The notes: a model not told the origin generated them from the letters alone. 64,000 nt of DNA from Gammaproteobacteria bacterium (GCA_004357385.1 SMWF01000019.1:107225-171224), one strand, 5' to 3'; positions 17,125 to 25,823 are shown, numbered from the stretch's first letter. Program-made: numbers and translations.

Positions 17125-18444
17125 TCACTCGCGCCAGGGCTGCTCGCGCAGATAGGTTTCCAGATGTTCCTGTAACTCTGCCGAGAGAGCGCTTTCCTCA
17201 GGCAGCGCGGCGATCGCTTCACGCTGCATCTCGACGGCGCGATGGAATTCACCACGTTCGGCGTGGGCCGCCGCGAGGGTGTCCAAGGTCATTGCAGATG
17301 ACGCTATCGCAACTGCACGTTCGGCCTCCCGGACCGCTCGGTCGCCGTCGCGAAGTTCAGCGTGCCGGCTGGTGGACATCACCCAGGCTGCACCGTTGTG
17401 ACCCTCCGCCGCACCTTGCTCAGCGGCGGACAAATACCATTCCAGCGCAGCACGTACATTGGCCGGTGTGCCACCGTCGTTCAGTACCAACGCGGCGGCT
17501 CGAAGCTGCGCGGAGACGTCACCGAGTTGCGCGGCGAGCACATAGAGTTCTCGCGCCTTCGGGTGATCGGTGGGCACACCGAGACCGTTCTGGTAGAGAT
17601 GTCCAAGTCCCAGTACGGCGGCTGGATGTCGCTGTTCGGCCGCGCGTTCATACCACTGACGCGAGATGAGGTAATCCTGCGCAACACCTCTGCCGGTCAG
17701 GTGGGCATATCCCAGGGCCGTTTGTGCGGCGGCTGAACCGCTGACAGCGGCCGCGCGAAAACGCTCGAGCGCAGCATTTCCATCTATCTCCCCGAGCTCG
17801 CCGTTCAATTGCATGTAACCCAACGCGACCTGCGCATCCGCCGAACCCTTCGTGATCGCGTCCCGGTACAACGTGGCAGCCCGTTCGGGATCGGGTTCCT
17901 CTGCAAACGGTGCACGGTGGCTGCGTGCCAACTGAAGCAGCGCATCGATGTCGCCCGCATCCGCCGCTTCGCTCAGCCAGAAGCGCGCCTTCGGAACATC
18001 GCGTTCCACGCCGCGACCGGTCAACAGCGCATAACCCACGTAGGACTTCGACGCTGGATGGTCGCCTCGCGCGGCCTTCAGAAACAGTTGGAACGCCAAC
18101 TCTGGATCGTGCGGCACGCCGAGGCCGCGGGCATACATATGGGCTATGGCGGCTTGGGCCGTAGTGTTGGCGCGGTCAAACTCGAGCGCTCTGTTGTAGT
18201 CCTGCAGCGCCGACACCCACAGTTCGTCGAGGAAAAATGCATGACCCCGGTAGAAGTAGGCATGCGACCGTTGCGTTCCAGTTAGCCGGGGGTCGAGCAC
18301 GAGGGGGTCGAGATAGCTGCGCGCAAGGTCATTGCGGCCGCTCTCGATCTGCCCAAGCGCCTTGCGCAGCAGTTCGCCTGGCGGGGCGGCCTGCGCCACC
18401 CCGGTGATGAAAATCAACAGCCAGATCAATGTTCGCATCGTCAA
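17125..18444 (-). CDS. Sel1-like repeat (tetratricopeptide) protein, exported
   Basis: A 439-residue protein with a signal peptide (about residues 1-19, ending AQAAP) and around eight Sel1-type repeats of about 36 residues (for example the ARGLGVPHDPELAFQLFLKAA and TGRGVERDVPKARFWLSEAA units) between residues 95 and 345. A final TPR-like pair sits at the C-terminus. Such solenoids scaffold periplasmic complexes; no partner is evident. An in-frame ATG two codons downstream (18438) is equally likely as start. The 146 bases beyond its start hold no obvious element. Confidence 0.85.
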   Translation of the reverse strand: MTMRTLIWLLIFITGVAQAAPPGELLRKALGQIESGRNDLARSYLDPLVLDPRLTGTQRSHAYFYRGHAFFLDELWVSALQDYNRALEFDRANTTAQAAIAHMYARGLGVPHDPELAFQLFLKAARGDHPASKSYVGYALLTGRGVERDVPKARFWLSEAADAGDIDALLQLARSHRAPFAEEPDPERAATLYRDAITKGSADAQVALGYMQLNGELGEIDGNAALERFRAAAVSGSAAAQTALGYAHLTGRGVAQDYLISRQWYERAAEQRHPAAVLGLGHLYQNGLGVPTDHPKARELYVLAAQLGDVSAQLRAAALVLNDGGTPANVRAALEWYLSAAEQGAAEGHNGAAWVMSTSRHAELRDGDRAVREAERAVAIASSAMTLDTLAAAHAERGEFHRAVEMQREAIAALPEESALSAELQEHLETYLREQPWRE

Positions 18445-18590
18445 TTGGACCCGTGGTCTGCTTACATCTTAGCCGCGCATGATGGCCACTGGCCATGATG
18501 TTGATGGCACCGCTGGGCCTTGGCTGCTTCTTCCGCTCGATTTTTGTGGGACCGGAGAATGTACTCCATGCGGTTGCGTCGAGGTAGGTC

Positions 18591-19223
18591 TCAGCGCGGC
18601 GTGCGGTACGGCGCGTGCGTGTAGTACTTCGGAAACCGGTCCAGGCGTATGTGCAGCCAGATCACGCCGAGGCCGGAGGTGCTGATCCACAACGGTGTCT
18701 CGGAAATGGCTCCTGCGAAGGCGTGCGCGACGCAGTGCCAAAGTTGACGGATCTGGCTCGCGGGTGCCTCTCTGACGAAACTGGCAAGATGCGCGTAAGT
18801 TGCCGGCGCGGCGATTGGACAAGGTGCGACCAGCAGCGCGTCACCACTCAGGTTGGCAAAGCAGACCACGCTCGCTTTCCCGGCCGCCGCAAAGGCGTCG
18901 TCGAAGGGGCTCGCGTCGACTGGCGCGCGGGACAACGCGGGCGCATGAATCAGCACGAACTCGGCGGGTTGCTCGAGCGTGCTCAGCGTGAGTGCGGGAA
19001 GTTCCCAGAAGAATGCCGGGAACCCGGAGCCGGCAAGCAGCTGCGTGTAGAAATCGGCGAAGTCAGGGTCGGATTCCAGGCGCTCGAACAGCTCGCCGAA
19101 GGAAAGCGGCGAGCCGGACTTGAGGACGTGGTAACGCGCTCCGTCGGGTACGGATTCGCGGGTAGCCTGCCACGAACTATCGTCAAGGATTGGGGATTTC
19201 CTCCGGGTATTGTGGGGCTTCAC
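18591..19223 (-). CDS. Conserved hypothetical protein (DUF6940-like)
   Basis: A 210-residue soluble protein. The pattern WQATRESVPDGARYHVLKSG with SFGELFERLESD and GFPAFFWELPAL resembles, from memory, the family annotated DUF6940; function is unknown. No signal peptide or known active site is visible. Its ATG lies 41 bases inside the upstream GFA gene in another frame, an unusually long overlap, but no later in-frame ATG exists. It is the last gene of a run of same-strand genes. Confidence 0.6.
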   Translation of the reverse strand: MKPHNTRRKSPILDDSSWQATRESVPDGARYHVLKSGSPLSFGELFERLESDPDFADFYTQLLAGSGFPAFFWELPALTLSTLEQPAEFVLIHAPALSRAPVDASPFDDAFAAAGKASVVCFANLSGDALLVAPCPIAAPATYAHLASFVREAPASQIRQLWHCVAHAFAGAISETPLWISTSGLGVIWLHIRLDRFPKYYTHAPYRTPR

Positions 19224-19587
19224 CGCCGATCACTTCCCAGGAACCCTTGCTGGCGACGAAAATGTGCTGGGCAACCGGAACCTGGGGGTCGTCGTCGAGG
19301 GCACCCGTCGGCACCCAGTAGAGCTTGCCTTTGGCGCCGCACATCGGCAATGGAGAGCCACACTCGCGACAGAACGTGGACATCCATCCATCCGGCATTT
19401 CGTAATTCTTGACCAGGTCTGCGCCTTGCGACCAGGTGAAATTATTCGCCGCGGTCGTCAACCATGCGTTGGAGTTGGCACCGGAAACCTTGCGACACTT
19501 CGAGCAGTGACAGTGGCTGATATCGCTGTACTTTCCATCGATCTGAAACGTCACGCCCCGACACAAACACGATCCACGGATCATCAC
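19183..19587 (-). CDS. GFA family protein (Mss4-like fold)
   Basis: A 134-residue zinc protein of the glutathione-dependent formaldehyde-activating-enzyme-like group. Zinc ligands are visible in GSCLCRGV, HCHCSKCRKVSG and FCRECGSPL. The parent enzyme was reported to form the formaldehyde-glutathione adduct; most homologues have no proven activity. It is one of three GFA paralogues in 1.8 kb and precedes the DUF6940-like gene with overlap. Confidence 0.88.
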   Translation of the reverse strand: MMIRGSCLCRGVTFQIDGKYSDISHCHCSKCRKVSGANSNAWLTTAANNFTWSQGADLVKNYEMPDGWMSTFCRECGSPLPMCGAKGKLYWVPTGALDDDPQVPVAQHIFVASKGSWEVIGGEAPQYPEEIPNP

Positions 19588-19636
19588 GGCACCTCATCAC
19601 GCGTTGGCGCCATTATCGCGCCGCCGCATGCGGCTG

Positions 19637-20035
19637 TCAGGCGGGTTCGTAAACCAGTTCGAGTTTGAGCCCGTCGGGATCGGCAAAAAACACGGCGTAG
19701 TAGCCAGGCGTGTACTGATACTCGGCGGGCGCATCCAGTATCTCGATACCGCGGGCGGTGAGGAAGCGAAAGAAGCGATCAACCTGCGCTTTGCTCCGCG
19801 CACGAAAAGCAAGATGGTGAAGACCCGCCGCGTAGCGGTCGTGGCGGGCGGTAGAACGCGCGCGATGCAACGCTATTCCGAACACCGGGTCGTCCCGAAT
19901 TTCCCAGCACGGAGCGTCGCCCAGGTTAACCGGGACACGCTCGAACCCGAGTTCCGTCAGCACCTGATGGTAGAAATCGACAGATGTCTCGAGGTCCGTG
20001 ACGGTCAGATCGACGTGATGAGGAGCAGCGGCCAC
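19637..20035 (-). CDS. VOC family protein (glyoxalase/dioxygenase-like)
   Basis: A 132-residue vicinal-oxygen-chelate protein. Two beta-alpha-beta-beta-beta modules are seen: HHVDLTVTDLETSVDFYHQVL in the first, GLHHLAFRARS and PDGLKLELVYEP in the second. The His near residue 7, the His near residue 72 and the Glu near residue 128 are candidate metal ligands. Substrate cannot be assigned. Its position between GFA genes suggests a role with small electrophiles or thiol adducts, which is inference. Confidence 0.87.
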   Translation of the reverse strand: MAAAPHHVDLTVTDLETSVDFYHQVLTELGFERVPVNLGDAPCWEIRDDPVFGIALHRARSTARHDRYAAGLHHLAFRARSKAQVDRFFRFLTARGIEILDAPAEYQYTPGYYAVFFADPDGLKLELVYEPA

Positions 20036-20059
20036 GGCACTATGTTCTGCAATACCGGG

Positions 20060-20479
20060 TCATTTGCGTGGCACACCCTCTGGATAGTGTGGCAGCTCGG
20101 GCCCGTAGGCTAGCCAGGGCAGATCGTGGGAAGTCCAGATGTGTACCGCCGCGGTTGCACCGGGATCGCTGTCCAGCACCCCCAGACGCAGGATGACCGA
20201 TGGTTGATCGATCCACTCAGCGATCAACTGCGAACCACATTCTCCGCAGAAGTGGCGCCGTTTGCCGGGCGAAGATTCGAAGTACTTGACCAGTTTCTCG
20301 CCGCGGGTCCAGCGAAAATCTTCGCGCTTGACCCTCGCCGTGGTCGAGAACGCTGCGCTGTGTGCCTTGCGGCAGGTTTGACAATGGCAGTGTCCGATCG
20401 GGCCAGCCAATTCGTCCACCTCGAATGCGACGCCGCCGCATAGACAACTGCCGCTGATCGGTTCAGATTTCGTCGCCAT
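20060..20479 (-). CDS. GFA family protein (Mss4-like fold), second copy
   Basis: A 139-residue paralogue of the GFA protein at 19183-19587, with all Cys ligands conserved: GSCLCGGV, HCHCQTCRKAHS and FCGECGSQL. Its C-terminus (HYPEGVPRK) resembles that of the first copy (QYPEEIPNP). It begins about 20 bases after the third GFA gene and precedes the VOC gene by 24 bases, so all are likely one transcription unit. Confidence 0.88.
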   Translation of the reverse strand: MATKSEPISGSCLCGGVAFEVDELAGPIGHCHCQTCRKAHSAAFSTTARVKREDFRWTRGEKLVKYFESSPGKRRHFCGECGSQLIAEWIDQPSVILRLGVLDSDPGATAAVHIWTSHDLPWLAYGPELPHYPEGVPRK

Positions 20480-20501
20480 CTACATCCCCCCGTTCGACTG
20501 G

Positions 20502-20933
20502 TTAAACACCTAGCAGTACCTTCGTTGGGGTCCATACTCGTTTTCGTCGGGCAACCCGATCCGACGTCTGCTCGGAACCGTAGCTTGCGGACCGTTCATG
20601 GACTTCTGCCAGTGGGGTCAATCGCAAGTTGATGGTCGACCACACCCCCTGTGAATCCGAAAGCACCGCGCTGACGTAGGCGCCACAGGTCGTGCAGATG
20701 TAGAACTCCGCGGTCTTCAGGGCGAATACGTAGCGCTTTAGCCCGGCCTCGTCGCGCACTCGAATGATCGTGCTCCCTTCGGGATCCGACCAGTTCCTGG
20801 CGCCGTGCATCTCGCAGAAGCTGCAATCGCAGGCACGCGCTTCGATCTCCTCCGTGGGGATAGCGGTGGTCATTTCGAAGGAAATGTTTCCGCAGTGACA
20901 ACGCCCCTCGATGATCTGGGTCTCGGTGCTCAT
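20502..20933 (-). CDS. GFA family protein, divergent third copy
   Basis: A 143-residue Mss4-like protein of a different subgroup: GRCHCGNISFEM, then ACDCSFCEMHGARNWSDPEG and CTTCGAYVSA. Its start (MSTETQ) overlaps the pyrE stop by four bases (ATGA), so it is translationally coupled to pyrE; the longer open frame upstream is not needed. Zinc-binding Cys are retained. Function is unknown. Confidence 0.82.
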   Translation of the reverse strand: MSTETQIIEGRCHCGNISFEMTTAIPTEEIEARACDCSFCEMHGARNWSDPEGSTIIRVRDEAGLKRYVFALKTAEFYICTTCGAYVSAVLSDSQGVWSTINLRLTPLAEVHERSASYGSEQTSDRVARRKRVWTPTKVLLGV

Positions 20934-21457
20934 CCGACGATCTCGTCCATGCCAAATACACAACGAAGCTCCAGCCCATGTTCCGCCAGGGCTTCCCGAC
21001 CCCCGGTCTGACGGTCGATGACGCAAACGGCGCAATCCGGTTCGATGCCGTCTGCACGGAGCCTTGCCAGGGAATCGAGGATTGCGCCGCCGCTGGAGAC
21101 TACATCTTCGATCAGGGTCACGTTCTTGTTCTCGAGCGGGGGCCCCTCGGCGTACTTGCAGGTACCATACGATTTGGGTTCCTTGCGAATGAACGCCGAT
21201 GGAATTCCTGAGATCTGACTCAGCGCGGTCACGACAGGAATGCCACCCATTTCCAACCCGGCCACGATATCGGTATTTGCAGGAATCAATTGGACCATCA
21301 GTGTGACGATGTCCCTGAGCAGATCGGGGTCGGACTCGAACAGGAACTTGTCGAAGTATGTGTTTGAGACTGCGCCGGAGCGCAATGTGAAGCTACCGGA
21401 TAACTGCGAGACGCGGCGGATGCGTCGGGCGACCGCTTGCCGATCGGGGGTCGTCAT
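20930..21457 (-). CDS. pyrE: Orotate phosphoribosyltransferase
   Basis: A 175-residue enzyme that makes OMP from orotate and PRPP in pyrimidine synthesis. The PRPP-binding loop is VTLIEDVVSSGGAI, with GLEMGGIPVVTAL and FIRKEPKSYGT earlier; all are intact. ATG 21457 is preferred to the GTG at 21481 because it overlaps the stop codon of the decayed GNAT gene upstream as ATGA. It leads into the GFA/VOC genes, an unusual operon context for pyrE. Confidence 0.92.
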   Translation of the reverse strand: MTTPDRQAVARRIRRVSQLSGSFTLRSGAVSNTYFDKFLFESDPDLLRDIVTLMVQLIPANTDIVAGLEMGGIPVVTALSQISGIPSAFIRKEPKSYGTCKYAEGPPLENKNVTLIEDVVSSGGAILDSLARLRADGIEPDCAVCVIDRQTGGREALAEHGLELRCVFGMDEIVG

Positions 21458-21759
21458 GGCGTCGCGTTCTTGCTGGACCACTCGTGCTCAAGAATTGCGA
21501 ACAGCAACGCACCATGAAGAGATCCGATGAAGACCGAACTCTCTTAATCCCAGGCTCAGCATTGCCTTGGCCGCTTCGGTCGCGAACCCGCGTCCCCAGT
21601 AATCCGGTGACAGCTCGTAGCCAATGTCACCTTCGTTAGCATGGGCGGAATCCATTCGTAGTACCGAAGATAGGCCGGATCCTTCTGATAGCTGTGCACG
21701 GCAATCCAATCCTGATCCGAGAAATCCCGAAGCAGCAAACGTTCCGTCCGGATCTCCAT
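21455..21759 (-). pseudogene. GNAT acetyltransferase remnant with two internal deletions
   Basis: Three pieces of a ribosomal-protein-alanine-acetyltransferase-like (RimJ/RimL-type) gene remain in order on the minus strand. The N-terminal piece starts at 21759 (MEIRTERLLLRDFSDQDW to YYEWIPP). The middle piece is in another frame (NEGDIGYELSPDYWGRGFAT to HRISSWCVA, about 21640-21500). The last piece is in a third frame (LFAILEHEWSSKNATP, then stop at 21455-21457). Joins near 21643 and 21500 have lost the acetyl-CoA-proximal strand and the segment before the tail. Its ATG overlaps the upstream membrane gene's stop and its TGA overlaps the pyrE start, so coupling remains although the product is lost. 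Confidence 0.8.
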
Positions 21760-22274
21760 CAATGCGTCGCGGATGCCTTGTCGATCCCGATAATCGAGAC
21801 GTAACCACGCTTTTCGTAGTGTTTCCTGATGATGTAGTTGGCGAACACTGCCTGCGCGATGTTTCCGATACCGCCCGTGAAAACAATGAAGAGGATCCCC
21901 AGGAACACGTGCAGCCACACTCTTCTTGCCGCGAAGTAGGTAAAGCTGAAAACGCCTGCCCAGAACCAAGGCACGGACGCCGTTTGCTGAGCGTGCTCTG
22001 GATGCGTGAATCGCAACAACCATTGATTCGCCACCCCGTTTCGAGTGGCCCGCGAAACCCTGTAGGACGCGACCAGGGCCAACAGTGCGACCATGACGGC
22101 GCCCGCGATGAGTACCGGAATGAGGATCGGAATGAGCGTAAGAATGAGCCCCGGATCGATCAACGTCTCATAACGCTCGTACCCCTCAATAATGTTCGAT
22201 CTGGCGCTAAAGAATATGAGTGCGAGCAGTCCGAAAACCGCTGCAGTGAAGAGAAGTCGAGCGGATGCGTTCAT
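21759..22274 (-). CDS. Membrane protein, DUF2628-like C-terminus
   Basis: A 171-residue protein with an N-terminal helix (LLFTAAVFGLLALIFF), a second around residues 43-70 and C-terminal hydrophobic segments (FWAGVFSFTYFAARRVWLH, then LFIVFTGGIGNIAQAVFANY). The last half resembles small DUF2628-type membrane proteins. The stop shares one base with the ATG of the GNAT remnant (TGATG), showing the two were an operon. Function is unknown. Confidence 0.65.
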   Translation of the reverse strand: MNASARLLFTAAVFGLLALIFFSARSNIIEGYERYETLIDPGLILTLIPILIPVLIAGAVMVALLALVASYRVSRATRNGVANQWLLRFTHPEHAQQTASVPWFWAGVFSFTYFAARRVWLHVFLGILFIVFTGGIGNIAQAVFANYIIRKHYEKRGYVSIIGIDKASATH

Positions 22275-22406
22275 TGGGACTCCTCTACCCGGTGGCTCAG
22301 AGCGCCGCGTTTTTCATGACGCCTGAAACGCAGTGGCCTTGGCTATTGTAGTGGATCGCCACGATCCCCTACCATCGGGTCGCAACCTTGTCTGGAGTAG
22401 AGGCGA

Positions 22407-23129
22407 ATGCCGACATTTGAGCACGGCCCCGTTGAGTTGTACTACGAGGTGTATGGCGAAGGCTTCCCGGTGCTGCTGTTCGCCCCGGGTGGCATGCGTT
22501 CGTCGATCGACTTCTGGGCGGGAGACTCCTGGAACGTCATCGACGCGCTCACACCACATTTCCGGGTCGTCGCGATGGATCAGCGCAATGCGGGGAAGTC
22601 CCATGCCCCGATCGCGGCGTCGGATGGCTGGCATAGCTACGCGCAGGATCATCTGGCATTGCTGGATCACCTCGGAATCGAGCGTTGCCACCTGCTGGGT
22701 GGTTGTATCGGTGGGCCCTATTGCTTTGGCGTCATGGAAGCTGCACCCGATCGCGTCGCCAGCGCGGTGTTGCAGCAGACCATTGGCTACGACGGTCAGA
22801 ATCGCCAGGCGTTTTACGACATGTTCGACAGTTGGGCGCAGGCGCTGCGGCAGGACTTCCCCGACGTTTCCGATGAGGCATGGTCGCAGTTTCGCAGCAA
22901 CATGTACGACGGAGATTTCGTGTTCAACGTCTCGCGTGATTTCGTGCGTACCTGCGAGATACCGTTGCTGGTCCTGAAGGGTGATGATCTGTATCACCCC
23001 GCGGTCACCTCGCTCGAGGTTGCGGAGCTTGCAGCGAATGCTGAGCTCGTGGAGGACTGGAAAGGAGCAGACAACGCTGCGCGTACCGCCGACACGGTCG
23101 TGCGATTTCTCAAGTCACACACGCCCTGA
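22407..23129 (+). CDS. Alpha/beta-fold hydrolase with Cys nucleophile position
   Basis: A 240-residue soluble hydrolase. It has the oxyanion region FAPGGMRSS, a strand-helix core (RVVAMDQRNAGKS), and a nucleophile elbow GGCIGG near residue 98, with Cys where most family members have Ser. A candidate catalytic Asp lies in VLKGDDLYHP near residue 193. No His is present near the C-terminus where the triad His normally lies; the His two residues after the Asp is the only nearby candidate. Cys nucleophiles occur in dienelactone hydrolases. Substrate is unknown. It is divergent from the membrane protein gene. Confidence 0.8.
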   Translation: MPTFEHGPVELYYEVYGEGFPVLLFAPGGMRSSIDFWAGDSWNVIDALTPHFRVVAMDQRNAGKSHAPIAASDGWHSYAQDHLALLDHLGIERCHLLGGCIGGPYCFGVMEAAPDRVASAVLQQTIGYDGQNRQAFYDMFDSWAQALRQDFPDVSDEAWSQFRSNMYDGDFVFNVSRDFVRTCEIPLLVLKGDDLYHPAVTSLEVAELAANAELVEDWKGADNAARTADTVVRFLKSHTP

Positions 23130-23157
23130 CTCGGGTGGTAACCGGACCCATGGCCGG

Positions 23158-24450
23158 CTACGAGCCGGTCTCGTGGAACACGGGCCACCGGTCGACTAAC
23201 TCGCCGCCCTTCATGGTCAGCAGATCGCCGAACTGCAGCATTACCCGCTCGCTCTGGGTCGGGCGGAGGAAAACGTAGTCGTCGACGGCCAGTTCGACGC
23301 TCGGTGAGGTGGTGATTGGCTCCTGGTTGGTGGTGCGGTAGAGGGGCTCGGGGATGCCCGCGGGGGAAACGTAACGCGCCTTCCAATGGCCTCCATACAC
23401 AAAATACAGCCGTCGCTGATTGGGGTTCCACCATTTCAGCACGTTCGCAATCCAGGGATCTCCTGGAATCCTCAAGTCGTCGTACCGCTTCAGAACGGGC
23501 GTGGCGATGAACATTGCCGGTTCGTTGTCGGACAGATGATAGGTGTCGAAATCGGTTGGCTTCACCACCCCGGAACCTGCGGCCAGATCGTTCATGGTGT
23601 GGTCGCTTTCGTAGATGCGAAGCGTGTGGCTGCCCGCGCCATTCAGCGTCAACGTCGCGGGATCGATGCCGGCCTGTCTGATACGTTCGATGAATCCCTG
23701 GTAGACGCCGAGCACGCTGCGCACCGCCGGGTGGTCCAGGCCAGCGGCCAGACCGGTCAAATGCGGCTCGTAGCCCATCAGGCCTGACAGGCTGAGGTGA
23801 TCCGGATCGTTGGCAATGGTGGCGAGCATCCCATCGATGGCCTCCGGTACCTCAATACCGCCGCGGTGCAGGCCGACGTCGAGTTCCACGTTGAGCCGCA
23901 TCGTGGTGCCCAGTTCGCGCGCCAGTGCCTGGTACTGATCGAGGCGCTCTCGGCTGTCGATCAGCCATTGAACCTGCCGGGCCGGATCAAACGTTGTGGT
24001 TCTCCCTGCGGTTCGTGTGCCGGCTCGGAGGGAACGATAGAACTCACGAGCAGCGGCGACGGGCATGGGTTTGCCAAGCAGCGCGTCGCAGTTCGGAAAG
24101 GCGTTGGCGATTGCATTCAGAAACGGCTGGTGAAAAACCATCAGGGCGTTGGTGTTGGCGCGCTGCATGACGTGCGCCAACAGCGGCACCGAAGGCAGCG
24201 ATTTGACGACCACGCGATAGGTTTTGTCCGGCCCGACCGAAGCCGCCAGGACATCGATGTTGCGGTTGATGCGGTCGAGATCGAGGATCATCACTGGCCG
24301 ACCCGGCCCATCGCGCCTGAGTAACGTGTTCAGGGCGCTGAAGTAGTCGTCGTGCGGTGCGCCCCGATCGCGGGGCTTCCACAAGACCGTTGCGCCGATT
24401 GCCGTAGCGGCGGCAATCCCGCTTCCATAGAGAAACGTTCTGCGTTTCAC
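23158..24450 (-). CDS. D-threonine aldolase-like PLP protein, Tat-exported
   Basis: A 430-residue protein with a twin-arginine leader (MKRRTFLYGSGIAAATAIG). The alanine-racemase-like N-terminal barrel starts near VMILDLDRINRNI; Lys in YRVVVKSLPSVPLL fits the PLP lysine. A DSD1-type C-terminal domain follows. D-threonine aldolases and D-serine dehydratases of this fold are normally cytoplasmic and use a His/Cys metal site in the C-terminal domain (PxHxC-type loop); here that loop reads FLRPTQSERVM, so the metal ligands look lost. Its ATG overlaps the upstream oxidase stop (ATGA). Confidence 0.8.
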   Translation of the reverse strand: MKRRTFLYGSGIAAATAIGATVLWKPRDRGAPHDDYFSALNTLLRRDGPGRPVMILDLDRINRNIDVLAASVGPDKTYRVVVKSLPSVPLLAHVMQRANTNALMVFHQPFLNAIANAFPNCDALLGKPMPVAAAREFYRSLRAGTRTAGRTTTFDPARQVQWLIDSRERLDQYQALARELGTTMRLNVELDVGLHRGGIEVPEAIDGMLATIANDPDHLSLSGLMGYEPHLTGLAAGLDHPAVRSVLGVYQGFIERIRQAGIDPATLTLNGAGSHTLRIYESDHTMNDLAAGSGVVKPTDFDTYHLSDNEPAMFIATPVLKRYDDLRIPGDPWIANVLKWWNPNQRRLYFVYGGHWKARYVSPAGIPEPLYRTTNQEPITTSPSVELAVDDYVFLRPTQSERVMLQFGDLLTMKGGELVDRWPVFHETGS

Positions 24451-25823
24451 AACCCGAACAGCGTCTTCAGATGGTCGTTCAACAACCGGCCCTGAGGGTC
24501 GAGTTCGGCGCGCAACGCGATGAACTCATCGAACTTCGGATACAGCGCGCTGAGCTGCGTGTAGCCCAGGCTGTGAACCTTGCCCCAGTGCGGTCGGCCG
24601 CCGTATTTCCAGAAGATCGGTTCCACCGCATCGAACAGCGGGCGGTAATCTTCCGAGGCGGTGCGATGCACGGAAATCGCCGCACGATCGCCGCCTTCGT
24701 CCATCGACAGCCACAGGTCGTCGCCTTTCACGTAGCGATACTCCAGCGGGAAGACGACATCGATCTCTTTTTCGGCGATGGTCGCGAGCACTTCGCGCAC
24801 GCACGCGGCACCCACCTCCCGCGGCACCGCATATTCCATCTCGTTGAAACGGTTGTTGCGTACATTGGTGAGAATTCGGTAGGACACATCCACTGCTTCG
24901 GAGCGTTCTGCCTGTTGCAGGATTCCGTTGATCACCGGCCGACGCTCGCCCGGGGGGATCGTCATCAAGGCGCCCAGGGCCTCGGCAAACGCGGCTTCCT
25001 CTTCGGGCGACGGCAGGGGATTGTTGATCGGCTCATTCGTCTCATCGATTGCCAGCACCGTCGCGAAGTCCGAATGCGTGTATGGAAACATTTCGAAGTG
25101 TCGATGCGCCGCCGCCGACGCGTCGAACTCCTCCAGCACCTCTTCGGTTCGCTGCGACCAACTGGTCGCCTTCAATCGAAACGCGGTGCGGTTCTGCATC
25201 TCGATTCGGGTGAGGATGCCGAGCGCGCCGACACTCACGCAGGCGGCCTGAAACAGATCCGGACGACTCTCTGCGGTCAGGTCCAGCACGTCGCCGGTGG
25301 TGGTCATCAGGCGCAGTCCTGTCACTGCGCCGGACAGCGAGTGGAACTGGATTCCGGTGCCGTGGGTGCCAGTCGAAATCGCGCCGGCCAGGGTCTGGCG
25401 ATCGATATCCGGCAGATTCAGCGATGCCTGACCGATGGCATCCAGCGGAGCACCCATATCGCCAAGACGGGTGCCTGCGCCGAAGGTAGCGCGAAGCAAC
25501 TCGGCATCGTGGGAAATCAGTCCGGAAAGCTTATCCAGCACCAGCAAATGACCGTCGGTTGGCACCAGCGGCGTAAACGAGTGACCGGCCCCCACCGGGC
25601 GCAGTGACCCCGATGCGGACCCCAGCCATGAGACCAACTCGTCTTCGCTGGTCGGTGCGAATCGGCTGGCCGGGCGGGCGAACTGTCCGCCGGACCAATT
25701 GCGCCAGGGGATTGTCCCGGAGGTCGCAGATCGGGCGTGCGATACGCCGGCCACACCGAACAAGCCCGCACCTGACATGCCTGCAAGAAGGGCCCCGGAC
25801 GTGAAGCGTCGACGCGAAATCAT
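24447..25823 (-). CDS. FAD-linked aldonolactone oxidase-like protein, Tat-exported
   Basis: A 458-residue VAO-family flavoprotein similar to D-arabinono-1,4-lactone and L-gulonolactone oxidases. The twin-arginine leader is MISRRRFTSGALLAG. The FAD domain has GAGHSFTPL, whose His fits the covalent flavin attachment site, and GAISTGTHGTG. The C-terminus has RPHWGKVH, the HWxK active-site motif. ATG 25823 is chosen because it begins the Tat leader and overlaps the upstream cytochrome stop (ATGA); the frame is open further upstream. Likely oxidises a sugar lactone or polyol in the periplasm and passes electrons to the adjacent cytochrome. Confidence 0.88.
   Translation of the reverse strand: MISRRRFTSGALLAGMSGAGLFGVAGVSHARSATSGTIPWRNWSGGQFARPASRFAPTSEDELVSWLGSASGSLRPVGAGHSFTPLVPTDGHLLVLDKLSGLISHDAELLRATFGAGTRLGDMGAPLDAIGQASLNLPDIDRQTLAGAISTGTHGTGIQFHSLSGAVTGLRLMTTTGDVLDLTAESRPDLFQAACVSVGALGILTRIEMQNRTAFRLKATSWSQRTEEVLEEFDASAAAHRHFEMFPYTHSDFATVLAIDETNEPINNPLPSPEEEAAFAEALGALMTIPPGERRPVINGILQQAERSEAVDVSYRILTNVRNNRFNEMEYAVPREVGAACVREVLATIAEKEIDVVFPLEYRYVKGDDLWLSMDEGGDRAAISVHRTASEDYRPLFDAVEPIFWKYGGRPHWGKVHSLGYTQLSALYPKFDEFIALRAELDPQGRLLNDHLKTLFGL

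Noticed and set aside
21488..21886. Intact 132-aa protein upstream of pyrE
   Set aside because: Only its last part matches a GNAT fold; the first part is antisense-like and out of frame with the true N-terminus at 21759.
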